Assembly: GCF_015706575.1 (NCBI RefSeq)
Contig: NW_024037062.1
Span: 8,242,811-8,306,810 of the forward strand
Source of the DNA: Patiria miniata
Taxonomy: Eukaryota; Echinodermata; Asteroidea; Valvatida; Asterinidae
Direction: 5' to 3'
DNA: 64,000 nt
Shown here piece after piece: positions 1 through 11,455 of the stretch. The position numbers were made by a program, and so were the translations under genes. The notes below the pieces were generated by a model that saw only the letters and a list, made by a program, of their open reading frames with translations, had not been told where the DNA came from and searched no databases. Each line of letters begins with the position of its first letter. Within the stretch, counting starts at the first letter, position 1.

Positions 1-85
1 CAGCATATCAGCTGGCAAAACACAAGAAAACTGAAGGTCACCAGTGCAAAAGAGGAAGACCGACAACTTCACGCCGTCACTGAAC
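1..85 (+). repeat. Direct repeat, copy 1 (flanks the protease exons)
   Basis: The first 85 bases (ATCAGCTGGCAAAACACAAG, then GGTCACC, AGTGCAAAAGA and AAGACCGACAACTT) match 2388-2460 with small differences. The rest of 1-312 up to the first exon shows nothing recognisable. Confidence 0.6.
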
Positions 86-312
86 TAGACACACATGTAC
101 ATGTGTATACATGTTCAAGTTCAAGTATATGTACATGCAAGTGCATGTACATGTACTTGTTCAGTTTTTTATTAATCGAAATTAGGGGTGGGTGGGTCAA
201 AATAATTTGGAAAAACAGTCGAAATTTTAAAACATTGAAAATTCTGAATGGCCCCTTAACTTTCTGCAGGGCGAATTTTGAAAGGTTTTTTTATTGCTTT
301 TATAATTTTCAG

Positions 313-1434
313 ATATGACACGGCCGAAGTCATGGTTCGCTTGGGCAGCCGCAGCCGCACCCTCGAGGAGTCCAGTGTGCAGACGTATCCCATCGCGTGC
401 TCACACGGGCACAAACGGTACAGGAGAGAGACAAACTACGACTACGACATCGTGCTCCTGAAGCTAAAGACGGCTGCAGCGGAGGCTACTCCAGCGCGTG
501 GTGTCCAACTCACCGAGCACGTGGCACCGGCGTGTTTGCCAATTCGACGAGAATTTGGCGCGGATGCAAAATGTGTGGTCACCGGTTGGGGATATACGAG
601 TAAGAGGCGAGATTTCATTGGTTCCCTCGGTCATTCTCGCAGCCAATAAAAACGCAGGTTTCTCACTTATGCTTGAAAGTCATGATGAGTTTCAATCTTG
701 TAGATTGAGTTTTGAATGTTGATACTTTATCAAGTTTATAAGGGCATGAAAATGGCACGTTAGTTAGGCGAGGGAGTGTGGACTAGTGGTTAAGGTTTGT
801 GACTCTTGATCAGGGTTCGAATCCAGCTGTTGGCCATAATAATGTTGTGTCCTTGGGCAAGCCAATTTACGACAACTAACCCCTCTCCACCCTGGTGTAT
901 GAATGGGCAGCGGCATTAGCTGTGATCTGCAATGGACTTCCGTCTCATCCACAGGGAATAGAAATATTTTCAGTCGTTTAACGCAAGATAAAGGAAAATA
1001 GTTTGTGTTAATGTTAAATGTTCTCTTCTTTGTCTCATTTTTTCTGTACCACTGATGTATTGACTTTTTTCCCAGGTTTTAGGAGTCTTCTACTTGGCAG
1101 GCTTCCATCGGAGCTAAGAGAAGCAACGGTGCCCCTCATCAGCGCCAAAACGTGCCGGAACGCCTACGGATTCACCCTCACCAGCAGAATGGTATGCGCC
1201 GGCCACATGCACGGCGAACGGCGGCCGGACACGTGCAAAGGCGACAGCGGGGGTCCGCTTGTCTGCCAATCACAGGACGGGAGGTGGAAACTCTGGGGCG
1301 TGACGTCATGGGGCGGGAACCAGTTCTGCAGCCAATCGCCGACCGATCCGGCACCAGGGGTTTACACCAGGGTGGACAAGTTTGTGAATTGGATCGAGAA
1401 AAAGATGTCGGCAAAACGATGTTTCAAATGATTA
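313..1434 (+). CDS. Trypsin-like serine protease, C-terminal two exons (5' part outside window)
   Basis: This is the C-terminal half of a chymotrypsin-family (S1) serine protease. Exons are 313-599 and 1076-1434, joined in phase 1. The first follows an AG acceptor at 311-312 and ends at GTAAGAG. It carries the catalytic Asp in NYDYDIVLLKLK and the conserved GWGYT. The second follows a pyrimidine-rich CCCAG acceptor. It carries DTCKGDSGGPLVC with the catalytic Ser, and the Asp six residues before that Ser predicts cleavage after Lys/Arg. The tail SWGGNQFC and PGVYTRVDKFVNWI is the usual S1 ending, with a stop after KRCFK. The exon with the catalytic His (AAHC) is not in the window, so any N-terminal domains are unknown. 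The enzyme is probably secreted. All visible key residues are intact. An AATAAA lies about 75 bp after the stop. Confidence 0.93.
770..965 (+). mobile_element. tRNA-derived SINE copy in the protease intron
   Basis: The left part looks like a tRNA promoter: GACTAGTGGTTAAGG resembles an A box and GGGTTCGAATCC is a B box. It is followed by the tail module 'TTGGGCAAG ... CTCTCCACCCTGGTGTATGAATGGG', which recurs in other copies near 42490, 50380 and 57590. It fills much of the intron between the two protease exons. Confidence 0.7.
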
Positions 1435-1506
1435 GAACAGCCAGTAATAATATTGTATTATTTATGACATTATAGAACAAGTATTTATTGCATTTTTAAT
1501 TCGGGC

Positions 1507-1512
1507 AATAAA
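1507..1512 (+). promoter_or_regulatory. Poly(A) signal AATAAA of the serine protease gene
   Basis: A canonical AATAAA lies about 75 bp downstream of the protease stop codon on the same strand. The position fits a short 3' UTR. It is a motif call only. Confidence 0.5.
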
Positions 1513-2387
1513 TTTTGCTTAATTCGGGTTTTTTTCTGGCTGAAAAATTGATTTTCTCGCGCAATTTTTTTTTTCGTGCGAAGCAGTTTTTGATCGATCC
1601 GGAACTGATTGAACCGATCCAGAACTAGGAAAAAGGGCATCGGCACATTTGACGTCGTAAAGTCAAATTTAAAGGAGCTTAAATTTGGAAAATTGTTGTG
1701 TAACATCTCCATCATTTAAGGTAAACTTTTTAATCAATGTCACTTGAATTCGTGGAGTAGTTGAGCTGAAGCTGATGCCTGAATGATGTATGCTATCCGG
1801 AACTAGGAAAACGACTGTATTGGAATTCTTTCCGAAAATAAAGCACATAGGCCTAGTTTGGGTCATGTCTTTTTTCTCCATGATATAAATGAACTATTAT
1901 TCTGTAATCATTCCAAAATTAATTTTAGAAGGCGTTTTTGGAATTTGGTTTTTGTCTGGCATTTTCTTCATGGTCTTGCATGTCGGGGATGAAATGTACC
2001 GACTTGCTTTATTTATATGTTTATTGTTTACTGTCATTGACTGTAACTTTTTAAGGGGCCCATTTTAGAAATAATTTCGATATCTCAAACAGACTTTTAT
2101 TGAGATGAATATTTGTGAAGAAATTGGACTCTCTCAGACTCAGGTTTTTTTTCTACGGAGAGGCCTAGGCTATATTATGAGTCACCTGACAGCACAATTT
2201 GCCCATCTCTCTCCTCCAGTGATCCTCTTCTGTGTGAGGTCTGCCCAAACCTAATGTTTTTCTCAGCTAGCTAGCTCAAGTGACAGTCACAACCGCATAA
2301 TTATTTCACAAGTCATCCACCTCATCCAGAAAACGACAAAACCACGGCCATCTTTGTAGCTTCCAAGACTGCAATCTGTCTTTCCCA

Positions 2388-2460
2388 ATATCAGCTGACG
2401 AAACACAAACAAATCTGCAGGTCACCAGCTAGTGCAAAAGAAGAAGACCGACAACTTAAC
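2388..2460 (+). repeat. Direct repeat, copy 2
   Basis: This diverged copy of the segment at 1-85 is in the same orientation, 3' of the protease gene. It is either a dispersed element or the edge of a local duplication. From 1513 to 2800 I see no other feature except an inverted pair around 2660-2735 (GACGTAATAAACAGGACT and its complement). Confidence 0.55.
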
Positions 2461-2810
2461 GAGGTTGTGGAATGCTAGAAGACATTTCCGTCATTTTTCG
2501 GGTATATGTAGCCTAAGGTGTGATGAAATAAAAACGACTATTGTGTCTGTCATGAAATGAGTACAAAAGGTACTTTTGAGAGCTGTTTTTCAGGTCCTGT
2601 TTCGACCCGAACGTGCAATTTGTGTAAAAGTCGTCGTTGGGGGCAGCAAACAAAATATAGTAAATCGTGACGTAATAAACAGGACTCGTTTATACTACAC
2701 TGCATCGGAAGTCCTGTTTATTACGTCCACAGACATCCATAGTCGTGATGGAAACATGTTTAAAAAGTAGGTACACAAGTGTTTGGAAAATTGTTCTAAA
2801 CTTGTTACGT

Positions 2811-3640
2811 GCGGCGAACGCACGGCAAAACGGGAATCATGACTTTTGAAGCAAAGGCAAAAATAGAGACAAAAACACTACAAACAAAATTTAATTAATT
2901 CGCCTAAGTCATTCAACACGTCAAACGTGTTACAGCAAGCAATCTCGGTTAGTTTGCAACTCCATGCAAGAACTCCAGAGCATTATATACAGGCAAAGCT
3001 AAATTAATTTACAAAGAAGTTAGCAAAGCAGCAAATTATTCAAACAGGCAAAATACAGTCAAGAACAAGCCGGCAAAGTAAAGTTGTTAAGCAAAAACAA
3101 AAAGGCAAATTGTATTGGGCCGAATATAACTACCAATAAGGAACCAGTAGCAGGAACAGGTCCCGCCCAGCCAGTGCCCACAACGGTATTAGCGCAGCCG
3201 TCGAACCAAGCATCCCGCACCCAGCCGCAGATCAGCCAAGCCACAGGTAAATCGGCGTTGAACCCCGGAAAGTCAGCCACATCAGTCGGGTCATGCGCCA
3301 CGACAGTTCAGGTCTCCGTCCGGTATACCGTCAGCCTAGTCGGCAACGATCCAGCGGTGATGTTACATCGGTAAGAACGGCGGGAGATGCTAGCTCAACG
3401 ACGCCCTAATGGAAATCGCACATAATGGTTGTACATGGGCACCAACTCGGAGCGAATAAAAACCAGTCAGTGCTTATATAGGGTATTTACCCGCGCGTAG
3501 CCACCATAACAAACATTCATTAAATACCAAAAAATTCTAGTGCGGGAGCAAACCGTACTAAAGGATTACAACAAAAGTGGGTTTGTAAACAAAGTCTAAA
3601 GGCAAGCCCAGTAAAACCGCTCCCAAAACGCTAAAAAAAA
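2811..3640. other. Unclassified segment, locally GC-richer, no recognised gene
   Basis: Composition changes from AT-rich to more balanced DNA between about 3120 and 3480. A 96-codon open frame at 3084-3374 (+) is rich in Pro, Thr, Gln and Ala. I see no family motif, no clear splice sites and no terminal repeats. It may be part of an unrecognised dispersed element or an exon remnant. Confidence 0.3.
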
Positions 3641-3739
3641 TCATTTTATCATTCAGAATGTCCATTCACTGGTGTCTCTCCATGCATCTCTTCCTGGCAA
3701 AAGAAAAGAAAAAAAATCTTCTTTTTAACTTAATTTGCC

Positions 3740-3946
3740 AGATTGGGCCCATTCATTGTCGTTACGGGTAATCCTATACAATAGCACTGCCCGGCTCACA
3801 GGTGACAGTGAGGCAGTGCAATGGGTGCAATGAGGACATTAGGTGGGCTCTCTGGGACCACCAACAAGTAAAATCAGGATCAACTCTGTGCAGTCGAAAA
3901 TTCCAGTACACTCCATCTTGAACAAAATGTCATCCCTTTTCAGTAT
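3740..3946 (-). repeat. 3' flank shared by the P450 copies (copy A)
   Basis: The stretch containing GGTAATCCTATACAATAGCA and CTCACAGGTGACAGTGA recurs after the last exon of gene B (22775-22924), near the D pseudogene (38335-38420) and in reverse after gene C (47505-47615). The duplicated segments therefore extended beyond the stop codon. Confidence 0.7.
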
Positions 3947-6900
3947 TTAGCGTTTAACCGCGCACACATCGAACGGCTCTGGTACGTAGGTAAAGCTGGG
4001 AACACCCCTCATGGACGGTTTGGGCGCCCCCAACGGCAGCTTGAAAGTGAACCTCTGGAACAGGTTGGTGACGAACAGGAACATCTCCATCCTGGCCAGC
4101 CCCTCGCCAAGACAACTCCGTCGACCTTTGACACGAGAAGGCAAAACAAAATCGACAATCAGAAAGGAAGATGTTATCTCGAAAAGAGAAAAAAACGGGG
4201 TGTCTTGTGGCACTACCAGAACGAAGTAGCTATCTGGGATACAATTCCAATGATACTGAAAGTCACTTCTGTCTGGTACCAAACGATTCTGATAAATCTT
4301 ACAGTTGCAAGCCAGTAAACAGGCTCAAAATTGCCTACGCCGGCCAATTCACGATTGGCATGCCATCAAATTCTCCGCTATTAGAACTCTTTTGGCCGTG
4401 AACTTTAGGGTTTGTTATAAAAAAAGGTAGAAGCCGTGCAGAGAACTGCGAGCTCGTATTTTAGTGTGAAATTTGGATGATATTAGGCCCTAAAATCTCT
4501 CTATTTCGCAATGGAGTGCAGGCATCAGTTTTTTAGAATGGCGATGGACTTCGGGACTATATTTAGGGTGGACATTTCTGCCAAAAATCGTGGGATTATG
4601 CCAACAAAAATTGAACAGAAAATAAAAGACAATGAAATGGGCTTTAGTTTGATGCGTGTCTCAAACACCTTGGAGAATTGTGAGTATGTTTCCTGATTTA
4701 TGGAAGTGGGGGTAATTTCTCAATTGGGTCTATGACAGGTTACACTGGTCTGCAACCCTACGAATGCCAAGATCTATGAGAGACACAATGTACGTGTCGT
4801 GAGGTCAAGGAACCAGACTGGCTTCATGTTTGAATACGAAATCATTATTTTTCAGCGAATTATGGCGCTCTAAGGCGGGTTGTAAATGTAGGGAAACAAC
4901 AGCTGTCAAAATGCTGCAAGACGTTGATTTAAGGAAAACTGCAAATTGAGTTTCTTCATTCATATAACTACATGTAGTCTCGATGATATTTGTTCAACAT
5001 GGCCCACTTACCTATTGAGAAGGGTATGAATCCCTCATGTTGGATGAGTTTGGTGCCATCTTTGCTCAGAAAGCGGTCAGGGTTGAACTCCTCTGGACGA
5101 TCCCAAACCCTGGGGTCGTTCATCATCGTCCACAGAGCAAAAAACACATCTGGTGCAAATTAGGCAAGAAAGGCTGAATGAATTTTACCTAAAGGCATTA
5201 TCCCCAAAGTAACCTTCCCACAAATCGGTCTCAAAAAACTTACTGAGATTATGAAGCATACTTGATTAGGCCAAAAAAAAAAGTCTCCGGTTTCTGGTAT
5301 GCGCGCGCGTCGCCGTAGCCATGCGCGTCGGCAAAATGAAAAAGGTTTTTTTTTCAATGAAAGATGATGTCTCAAAACCGCCAAACTCACTGGTTTGACT
5401 GGAATCCTGCTGCTGCACAATTTTAACGTGTTTTTAGATTGGGTTATGGTCGAGAATAAGCTTTATGTGGCCTCTCTGGACTCCCATATATTTGCACTAA
5501 GTTTAGTCGGGCACCATTTGCAGTCATCAGCCGACATTTAAAGCAAAAAAATCAGGTAAAAAAAAAAAAAAGCCGCGTCGCCGCACCACTTTTTGGGCAA
5601 GCTCCATACCAGAAACCGGAGACCTTTTTTGGGGGGGCCTTAAAGATCGTGGACAAAATGTTGCAACCTGACGCCACTTGTTTTCTTCATATAGCATCTC
5701 AATGAAGGCACTTCATTGCAAAAATGATGATAAGACATGCATCTGGGACTGAGAAACATTTCCAACTTTGTTAGGAAATACTTGACTCTCCATAGACTTT
5801 GTACACAATTGCGGAAGTGGCGTCAGGTTGCAAGATTTTTATCTAAGATCGTACTGGTATTAAATACCCCTTCAAATAATTCCATCTGGCTTAAATGCTG
5901 TAATTAGAAGAAATCAAGAAAATGCGGACGATTTCCAACGATTAGTCCTTTCGGGCGATCCACAATGCATTGCGCAACCAAGAGCCAAGGAGAGTCCACG
6001 ACTTTTCAAGTTTACGGTGGACAAAACATGGCCGATTTGAATGAGTGTGTCAGTAGACAACTTTAGATAATTTGTTAAAGATAGGGGCATAGCGTTCTGC
6101 TATATTGATAAAAAAAAAGGGCAAACAGAATACTCGAATCATACTCTTACGATGTCCTGCGCTACGAATTTGTCGACCATCGCCCATAATTACTGCACTG
6201 GGAAAATGAACTCTCAGTGGCAAACTCTTGGTGGCGCACTGCATTGTAAATCGCCTGAAATCCATTCACAATGCATGTGCGCTACCAAGATGGGCTTCGC
6301 CCCAACCGATATCGTACCGTTCCCTTTCGGGATGGTGTAGCCTCTCAACTGTATTTCTTGAGTCGCCTTGTAGGGTAGCGCAGAGGCCGCAACGGGCCGG
6401 AAGCGCTGTATCTCGTTCAGGACCGCGTTGGTGTAGGGCATGCTGGGACGGTCCTCACAAGATGGCTGCCAGTCACCTCCAACCACCTCACTGATCTCTC
6501 TCTGGATCTGAAAAATGCATGCAATGGTGCAGTGGTTATTGAGCGGGTGCTATGAGGCAAGCGTGAGCCAATAAAATGGCAGGAGATTATATTTCTTGGT
6601 TTTTGCTTTTACCTTTTCTTGCACTTCGGGGTGGTTCAGCACGGCAGCTACCAGCCACAGGATCGTGTTTGAGGTTGTGTCTGTCCCCGCACCGAACATG
6701 TCAAAGACCGAGTGCCAGATGTGCTGAAAGGCGAAAGTCGCGTCCTTGGTACTCGCCGAGGCGCCGCTGCGCTCTCGCTCTTTGATTTCCCCGATGTACA
6801 GATCGATGAAGTCCCGGAAATCGTTAGGATCATAAGAATCCCGGTGCTCCTAAAGATTTATAAAATAAATTACAATGACGTACGTAGTCAGCATGGGTAA

Positions 6901-9664
6901 GATCGAGGGTATTTAACGCCCCCCCCCCCCATTATTGTTATGAGTGCCTTTTTTTCACAAGCGCCATTTTCATGAACGGCCTTTTTAACGATGGTTTTTT
7001 TTAAATGTCGCAATATTATGGTTACAGACCAAAAAAAAGACTGTCCTATAGACCACAGGAATCAGTACAAGTCTAATCTCTCTGTTGTATGCAGCGCTGA
7101 ATCAAATATCAAGTTCGCTGAATCAATGTCAAGGTCCGACAACCACTGTGTCGCGTGTCGAGTGTCACGATCGGGCCACCTTTCAGTTTTCTGATTGGGC
7201 ATTCTTTGACAATGTGACGGTCTGATCAGCAGCCCTACAGTCACACTCAGGTGTTGGCTTCATATGCCATTTGTGTCTAGCATGAGACCAGTCCGCCCGT
7301 GGCCAGTGAGGATCCATCAGACGACACAAGCTACTTCTGGGAATGTCGAAGCCAGCTGGTACTTCAGAAGGTGACCGCAGTTCTTTGAGGGCATTTATAT
7401 CATCATCCTTTCACTCTGCGGACCATTTCTCAATGATGAGATGATCAGCAGCGGTTTGTGGTATATCCCGGTCTGCAAGGTAAGCGGGCGACCCTTCATT
7501 GAGAACGGAGACCGGAATGGGAGCCGGGTTGGCAGAGGATCACCTGTCACAGCTCTATGTAGGAGATGATTGCAGTCGGCTGCAGCTCTCCATACAGGCT
7601 GTCGTGGCAGTGAGAGCTTCCCGTCGAATGTGAGGTGGTGGTTTGTTTGCTAGTGGCTAGATGTGGGGGTCGATTTGACTGTCCCATTGACTAGTTTCAT
7701 TGAGGCGTTTAGATCCGTGTTCCTTAAACTTCGGCGTATGTGAGCTTGCACACCAGACTGGGACACAGTATTCAGCCGGCGCGTACACCAGGGCCAGAGT
7801 GGACGTCCGTACGGTGGGCGTGTTTGCTCCCCATTTTGTTCCAGCTACTTTCCTGATGAAGTTGACTCTGGTGCCTATTTTCTTTTACAGCTTTTCAGAT
7901 GAGTTTTGTAGGACAAACTCCTATCCAGGGTCACATCATTATGTTGGATTGTGAGCATGGTCCAGCTTTCTTTCACCCAGGGATACACTCTGGGTGAGCT
8001 TTGCTTGTCTGTTGTTTAGGTGGAAAGCTGAAACAACAGTCTTCCCAACACTAAAAGTTAGATGCCACTTGTGAAAGTAGGCATCCATGTCTTCAATGTC
8101 CTTGGTGAGGGTAACTGACAGCTCATCAATGGTCTTTGCTGGGGTTGCAAGGCATATGTCTTCAGCATAGATGTACTTATTGCTGTGGTAAATGGAAAGT
8201 CTGCCGTGTAGATGTTGAAGAGCGGTGGTGCAAGGACCGATCCTTGGGTAGGCCGTTGCGTAAGCTGCGGTGTCTGCTCATCCTGTTTCCAAGTTGGAGC
8301 GTAAAAGACCGGTTGTTGATGAGCTCCATAATCATCTTGATGCTAAGAAGTCTAATACGGTTCTTATTGAGTTGCCATGACAAGCGCCACCTTTTGTTCG
8401 ATACTGCCTGTGGTCGTCCATTTTGAACAGCGCCCCCATGCATAGGAATATGATGTCAGTCCCTACCTGATTCCGCGGGCTTCCCCCAGATATATTTTAC
8501 TGGGGTTTTCCTCCAACGTCTTAAACTGTAATTCCTTCGCATTGTCTTCCCTGAACATGTTTCTTTCTTCATATTGCGAGCTTACTTTGTCAGGAGCGCT
8601 TTTGAGAAATCTTGCTTTCATTACCAGAAAGAAAAAGATAATAATTTCATAGAAATTGTTTACCTGAACAATTCCGTTGATCCGTTCTCTTATGTATCTC
8701 AGACATCCATGAACTTTGGAGTAGAGAGGGGTTAGGATGAGCAGGGGAAACATATTTGCCAGCGATCCAAAACCGGTAGTGTGTAAGATATACTGCAAAC
8801 TGCGCACCAACTTCTTGAAATTCGGGTCGTCGTAATCGAAACGGTACCCGAAACAGACGGTGCAGATGATGTTGGACACCGCGTTGTGGATAATGAGGTT
8901 GGGATCGAAGGATCGATGCTCTTTAGCTTCGATTCTCTCCACCAGGTATCGAGCCTCCTCGTTGATCTTGTGCTCCAGGCTCTTCTTGCCGACTCCGAGT
9001 TTTCGAAAGGCACCGAGGCCGAAGTGTCGCTGCTCTTTGGCAGACTCGCCGTCGGCAAACAGAAAACTTCCTGTTGAAATCATTTGTGACGTAATTACAA
9101 CAGATGAATTATGCATAAGTTATTCGAGATTGATTTAAACTAAAAAAATTTTTTTTAAAAACCACTGTATGACAATTTTGGATAGTCAGTTCCTCATTTT
9201 GTGACTATCCAAGGTGGCCAACAAAGATGTATCAAACCCATTCTCTTTCAAATGTTATTCTTCTCGCTGGATCTGTTCTTACCTTTTGTACCCGTGAGTG
9301 TTGATGCTGACGGCACAGGGGCTCTGTCCAGGAGCCGTTCTCCTTTACTCAGCAGCAACTCCTTAGCTGCATCGATGTCGCTGATGACGATGATAGGAGA
9401 CCTAAAGGGCGACATCCCGACCGACATGACGCCGCCGTACTGCCGGCCCCAATCCATAAACAACTCGTGAATGAGCTTTTTGGACCGGGCCAGGGCTGGA
9501 ATGTTCCCCAGCAGGGGCCATCGCCACGGCCCCGGCGGAAGGTTCTTCTGTCGGCCTCGGAGCAGCCACAAGACCACCAGGAAAATCAGCAAGAAGACTC
9601 CGGCAGACTTGAGATCGAGAGCGCCGGTGAGCGAAGAAAAAACAGCTGAATTCTGACCAGCCAT
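3947..9664 (-). CDS. Cytochrome P450, CYP2-clan-like (gene A), 6 exons, 510 aa
   Basis: This is a predicted microsomal haem-thiolate monooxygenase. Exons on the minus strand are 9664-9283, 9070-8664, 6849-6613, 6507-6318, 5149-5012 and 4125-3947; lengths 382+407+237+190+138+179 give 510 codons plus TAA. The start MAGQNS is chosen because it aligns with genes B and C. A hydrophobic anchor (about residues 19-34) is followed by the hinge [13 protein letters not shown]. The I-helix [10 protein letters not shown] is in exon 3, and the K-helix NEIQRFRP (ExxR) and YTIPKG are in exon 4. [10 protein letters not shown] is in exon 5. The haem motif [14 protein letters not shown] spans exons 5/6. Intron phases match B and C exactly. 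Substrate cannot be told from sequence. Intron 2 holds a LINE fragment and intron 4 several MITEs. The exon 4 donor is GTACGA, weaker than GTAAGT in B and C, beside a repeat. No disabling change was seen. Confidence 0.93.
4310..4735 (+). repeat. Dispersed repeat family R1, copy in P450 A intron 5
   Basis: It shares blocks such as GCGAGCTCGTATTTT, GAACAGAAAATAAAAGA and ACACCTTGGAGA with 28015-28460 and 50740-51110, and more weakly with 32740-33020 and 46860-46990. No clear terminal repeat or target duplication was seen, so the class is unknown. Confidence 0.55.
5269..5639 (+). mobile_element. PIF/Harbinger-like MITE (copy 1), in P450 A intron 4
   Basis: This 371-bp element starts GGCCAAAAAAAAAAGTCTCC and ends in its inverse (GGTTTCTGG arms inside), flanked by TTA on both sides. 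A 3-bp TWA duplication is typical of PIF/Harbinger. Near-identical copies lie at 26822-27194 and 38447-38833 in the opposite orientation. There is no transposase. Confidence 0.75.
5655..5845. mobile_element. Small inverted-repeat element (family N2, copy 1)
   Basis: It begins GTTGCAACCTGACGCCACTT and ends with the complement GTGGCGTCAGGTTGCAAG. A second copy is at 27735-27930 in P450 B intron 1. Both share the core GGGACTGAGAAACATTTCCA. No clear target duplication was seen. Confidence 0.6.
5975..6310. repeat. Dispersed repeat abutting the exon 4 splice donor of P450 A
   Basis: This segment resembles 49300-49560 (shared TTTTCAAGTTTACGGT, GGCATAGCGTTCTGC and TTGGTGGCGCACTGC). Its right edge reaches within about 10-20 bp of the donor of exon 4, where genes B and C have unrelated sequence. 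Confidence 0.55.
7045..8425 (-). mobile_element. Truncated LINE (non-LTR retrotransposon), C-terminal reverse transcriptase part
   Basis: Conceptual minus-strand frames give reverse-transcriptase pieces in order: [18 protein letters not shown] near 8210, an IYAED-like catalytic box near 8165, then [33 protein letters not shown] near 7930 and [11 protein letters not shown] near 7770. A C-terminal stretch with CDC and later H and C residues lies near 7230 and resembles the zinc knuckle after the thumb in Jockey/CR1-type elements. The frame is interrupted by stops and shifts, and the endonuclease and N-terminal part are absent: a 5'-truncated dead copy. It lies in intron 2 of P450 A, on the same strand as the gene. 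The clade is not resolved. Confidence 0.75.
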
Positions 9665-9737
9665 GATATCCAATTCCCCTCACTACTCTATTGGATAAAG
9701 TGCCACGAATGAACTAACACAGTTCCACAGCAAGCGG

Positions 9738-9746
9738 CCTTTTATG
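9738..9746 (-). promoter_or_regulatory. TATA-like element of P450 gene A
   Basis: The minus strand reads CATAAAAGGCCG about 75 bp before the ATG. Gene B has ACATAAAAGGCCGG at the equivalent place (29764-29772), and gene C a decayed TACAAAAGGTC near 41870. Conservation between copies supports a core promoter. Confidence 0.5.
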
Positions 9747-9919
9747 CCATAATTTTATTTACACGTTTCAAAGTCTACTTAATGTGTCAAGTCATGGTCA
9801 AGTACAGCTTCACATTACATGCAGTTTAGAGGTCTCAGTCATAACGTCACGAGATTCGGCGATGTCGTTCATTCACGTTTCACCATTTTGCAGAACACAC
9901 GCATGCGCTTCCAAAGTCC

Positions 9920-9924
9920 ATGCC
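9920..9924. other. Left 5-bp target-site duplication (ATGCC) of the giant palindrome
   Basis: ATGCC occurs directly before the element at 9920-9924 and directly after it at 20551-20555. The homologous unoccupied flank of gene C (complement at 39979-39983) has ATGCC once, continuing directly into TGACTG. Confidence 0.75.
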
Positions 9925-9959
9925 TATGGCGTGTCAAACGTTGCAATATTCAATATTTT

Positions 9960-10390
9960 GCAATATATATGTTGGATGTTCAATATGTGTTTGTTATCTT
10001 TTACATTTATGTGCGATCTTATAAGTTTGCGATGTTTTTCATTATTTGCGCGATGTTTAATATATTTGTGCGATGTTTTACAATATATTATGTGTGATGT
10101 TCATATATATGTGTGCGATTTTTACATTTATATGCGATTTTCAATTTATATGTGCGATGTTTTCAATATTATGTTCGATTTTTTGCATTAAATGGGCAAT
10201 GTTTTTCGATACAATTGTGTGTGTTGTTTTAAAATATATTTGCGATATTCTCAAATATGTGAGCAATGTTTTACACATATTTTTGACATTTCGAGCTATT
10301 TGTATTCGATGTTTCATCGGTACGGTATGTTTGCATTCGATCTTTTGCAATATGCATTTGATGTTTCCCTTTTCATTCGATGTTTCGTTA
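9960..10390 (+). repeat. Outer-domain short tandem repeats, left arm
   Basis: Imperfect ~20-bp units contain (T)GCGATGTTTT, alternating with ATATAT-rich spacers. The inverse array is at 20085-20520 with different unit numbers. A subterminal short-repeat domain is a hallmark of foldback transposons. Confidence 0.75.
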
Positions 10391-10739
10391 AGAGTCAAAG
10401 TCTGGTTACTAGACCGCGAAAGTCTGACTATTTTGCCTAAAGTCAGTGTATGAGACGTCAGGGGATCGCGTAAAGTGATAAGAGCCAGACCTAAACGGTA
10501 AAAACCGGAATTGTGGGTAATTCTTTAAGCATATACGCAATGCGTTCATCATTGTTTGGGCAATACCCCCAGCTGTGCCTGTACTACCCATAGTGTTATG
10601 TGCATCATCTATGCATTGAGGAGTGCATGACACATGGTCTGAGCTCCAAGGCCGATGTGCACCTGTCCCGTTTAATGATCCAGTTACCTGATAATTTGTT
10701 TGAAAAATTCCAGATGTAAAATTGGGCAAAATAAGATGT

Positions 10740-11455
10740 TTTTGAAAAAAAAATCAAATTGTAAGGGGTTAACCTTGCATTTTTTTAGCAAAATCGGGAA
10801 AAATCAGATGTTTCTGGAAAATTGCAGATTGTATGGGGTTAGATGTTTATGAAACATTTCAAATTGTAAGGGGTGAACATTGCATATTTTAGCGAAATTG
10901 GGCAAAATCAGATGTTTCCGAAAAAATTCAGATGTAAGGGATTATCCTTGCTTTTTTATTGAAATTTGGCAAAGTTAGATGTTTATGAAAAATTTCAAAT
11001 TATCAGGGGTTAACCTTGCATTTTTTAAGCGAAATTGGGAAAAAATTCTGATGTTTCTGGAAAATTTCAGATTGTAAGGGGTTAACCTTGCTTTTTAAAT
11101 ACGACTAAGTTGGGAAAAATTAGATGTTCATGAAAAAAATTCAAATTGTAAGGGGTTAACCTTGCATTTTTTTAAGCAAAATAGGACACAATCAGATGAT
11201 CCTGGAAAATTGCAGATTGTTAGGGCTTAACCCTGTATTCCTAGCAAAATTGGGCAAAAAGAAATGTTTATAAAAAATTTTAAATTGTAAGAGGTGTACC
11301 TTGTATATTTAGTAAAATTTGGCAAAATCAGATTTGTATGGAAAATCTAAAATGGTAAGGGGTTAACCTTAATTTTTTTAGCAAAATTTGGAACATATTT
11401 TACTAAAATTGGGCAGAATCAGATGCTTCTAAAAAAATCCAGATGTAAAGTTTCC
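10740..11455 (+). repeat. ~68-bp satellite, block 1 (left arm, between U1 and U2)
   Basis: About 11 monomers share AAGGGGTTAACCTTGCATTT, then TTAGCAAAATTGGGCAAAAT, CAGATGTTT and GAAAATTTCAGATTGT. The matching position in the right arm (19660-19735) keeps about one monomer. A longer inverse match to its right part is at 14047-14330. Confidence 0.8.

Noticed and set aside
1-312. An upstream protease exon with the catalytic His
   Set aside because: I searched for an AAHC-like peptide with splice borders and found none; it must lie before the window.
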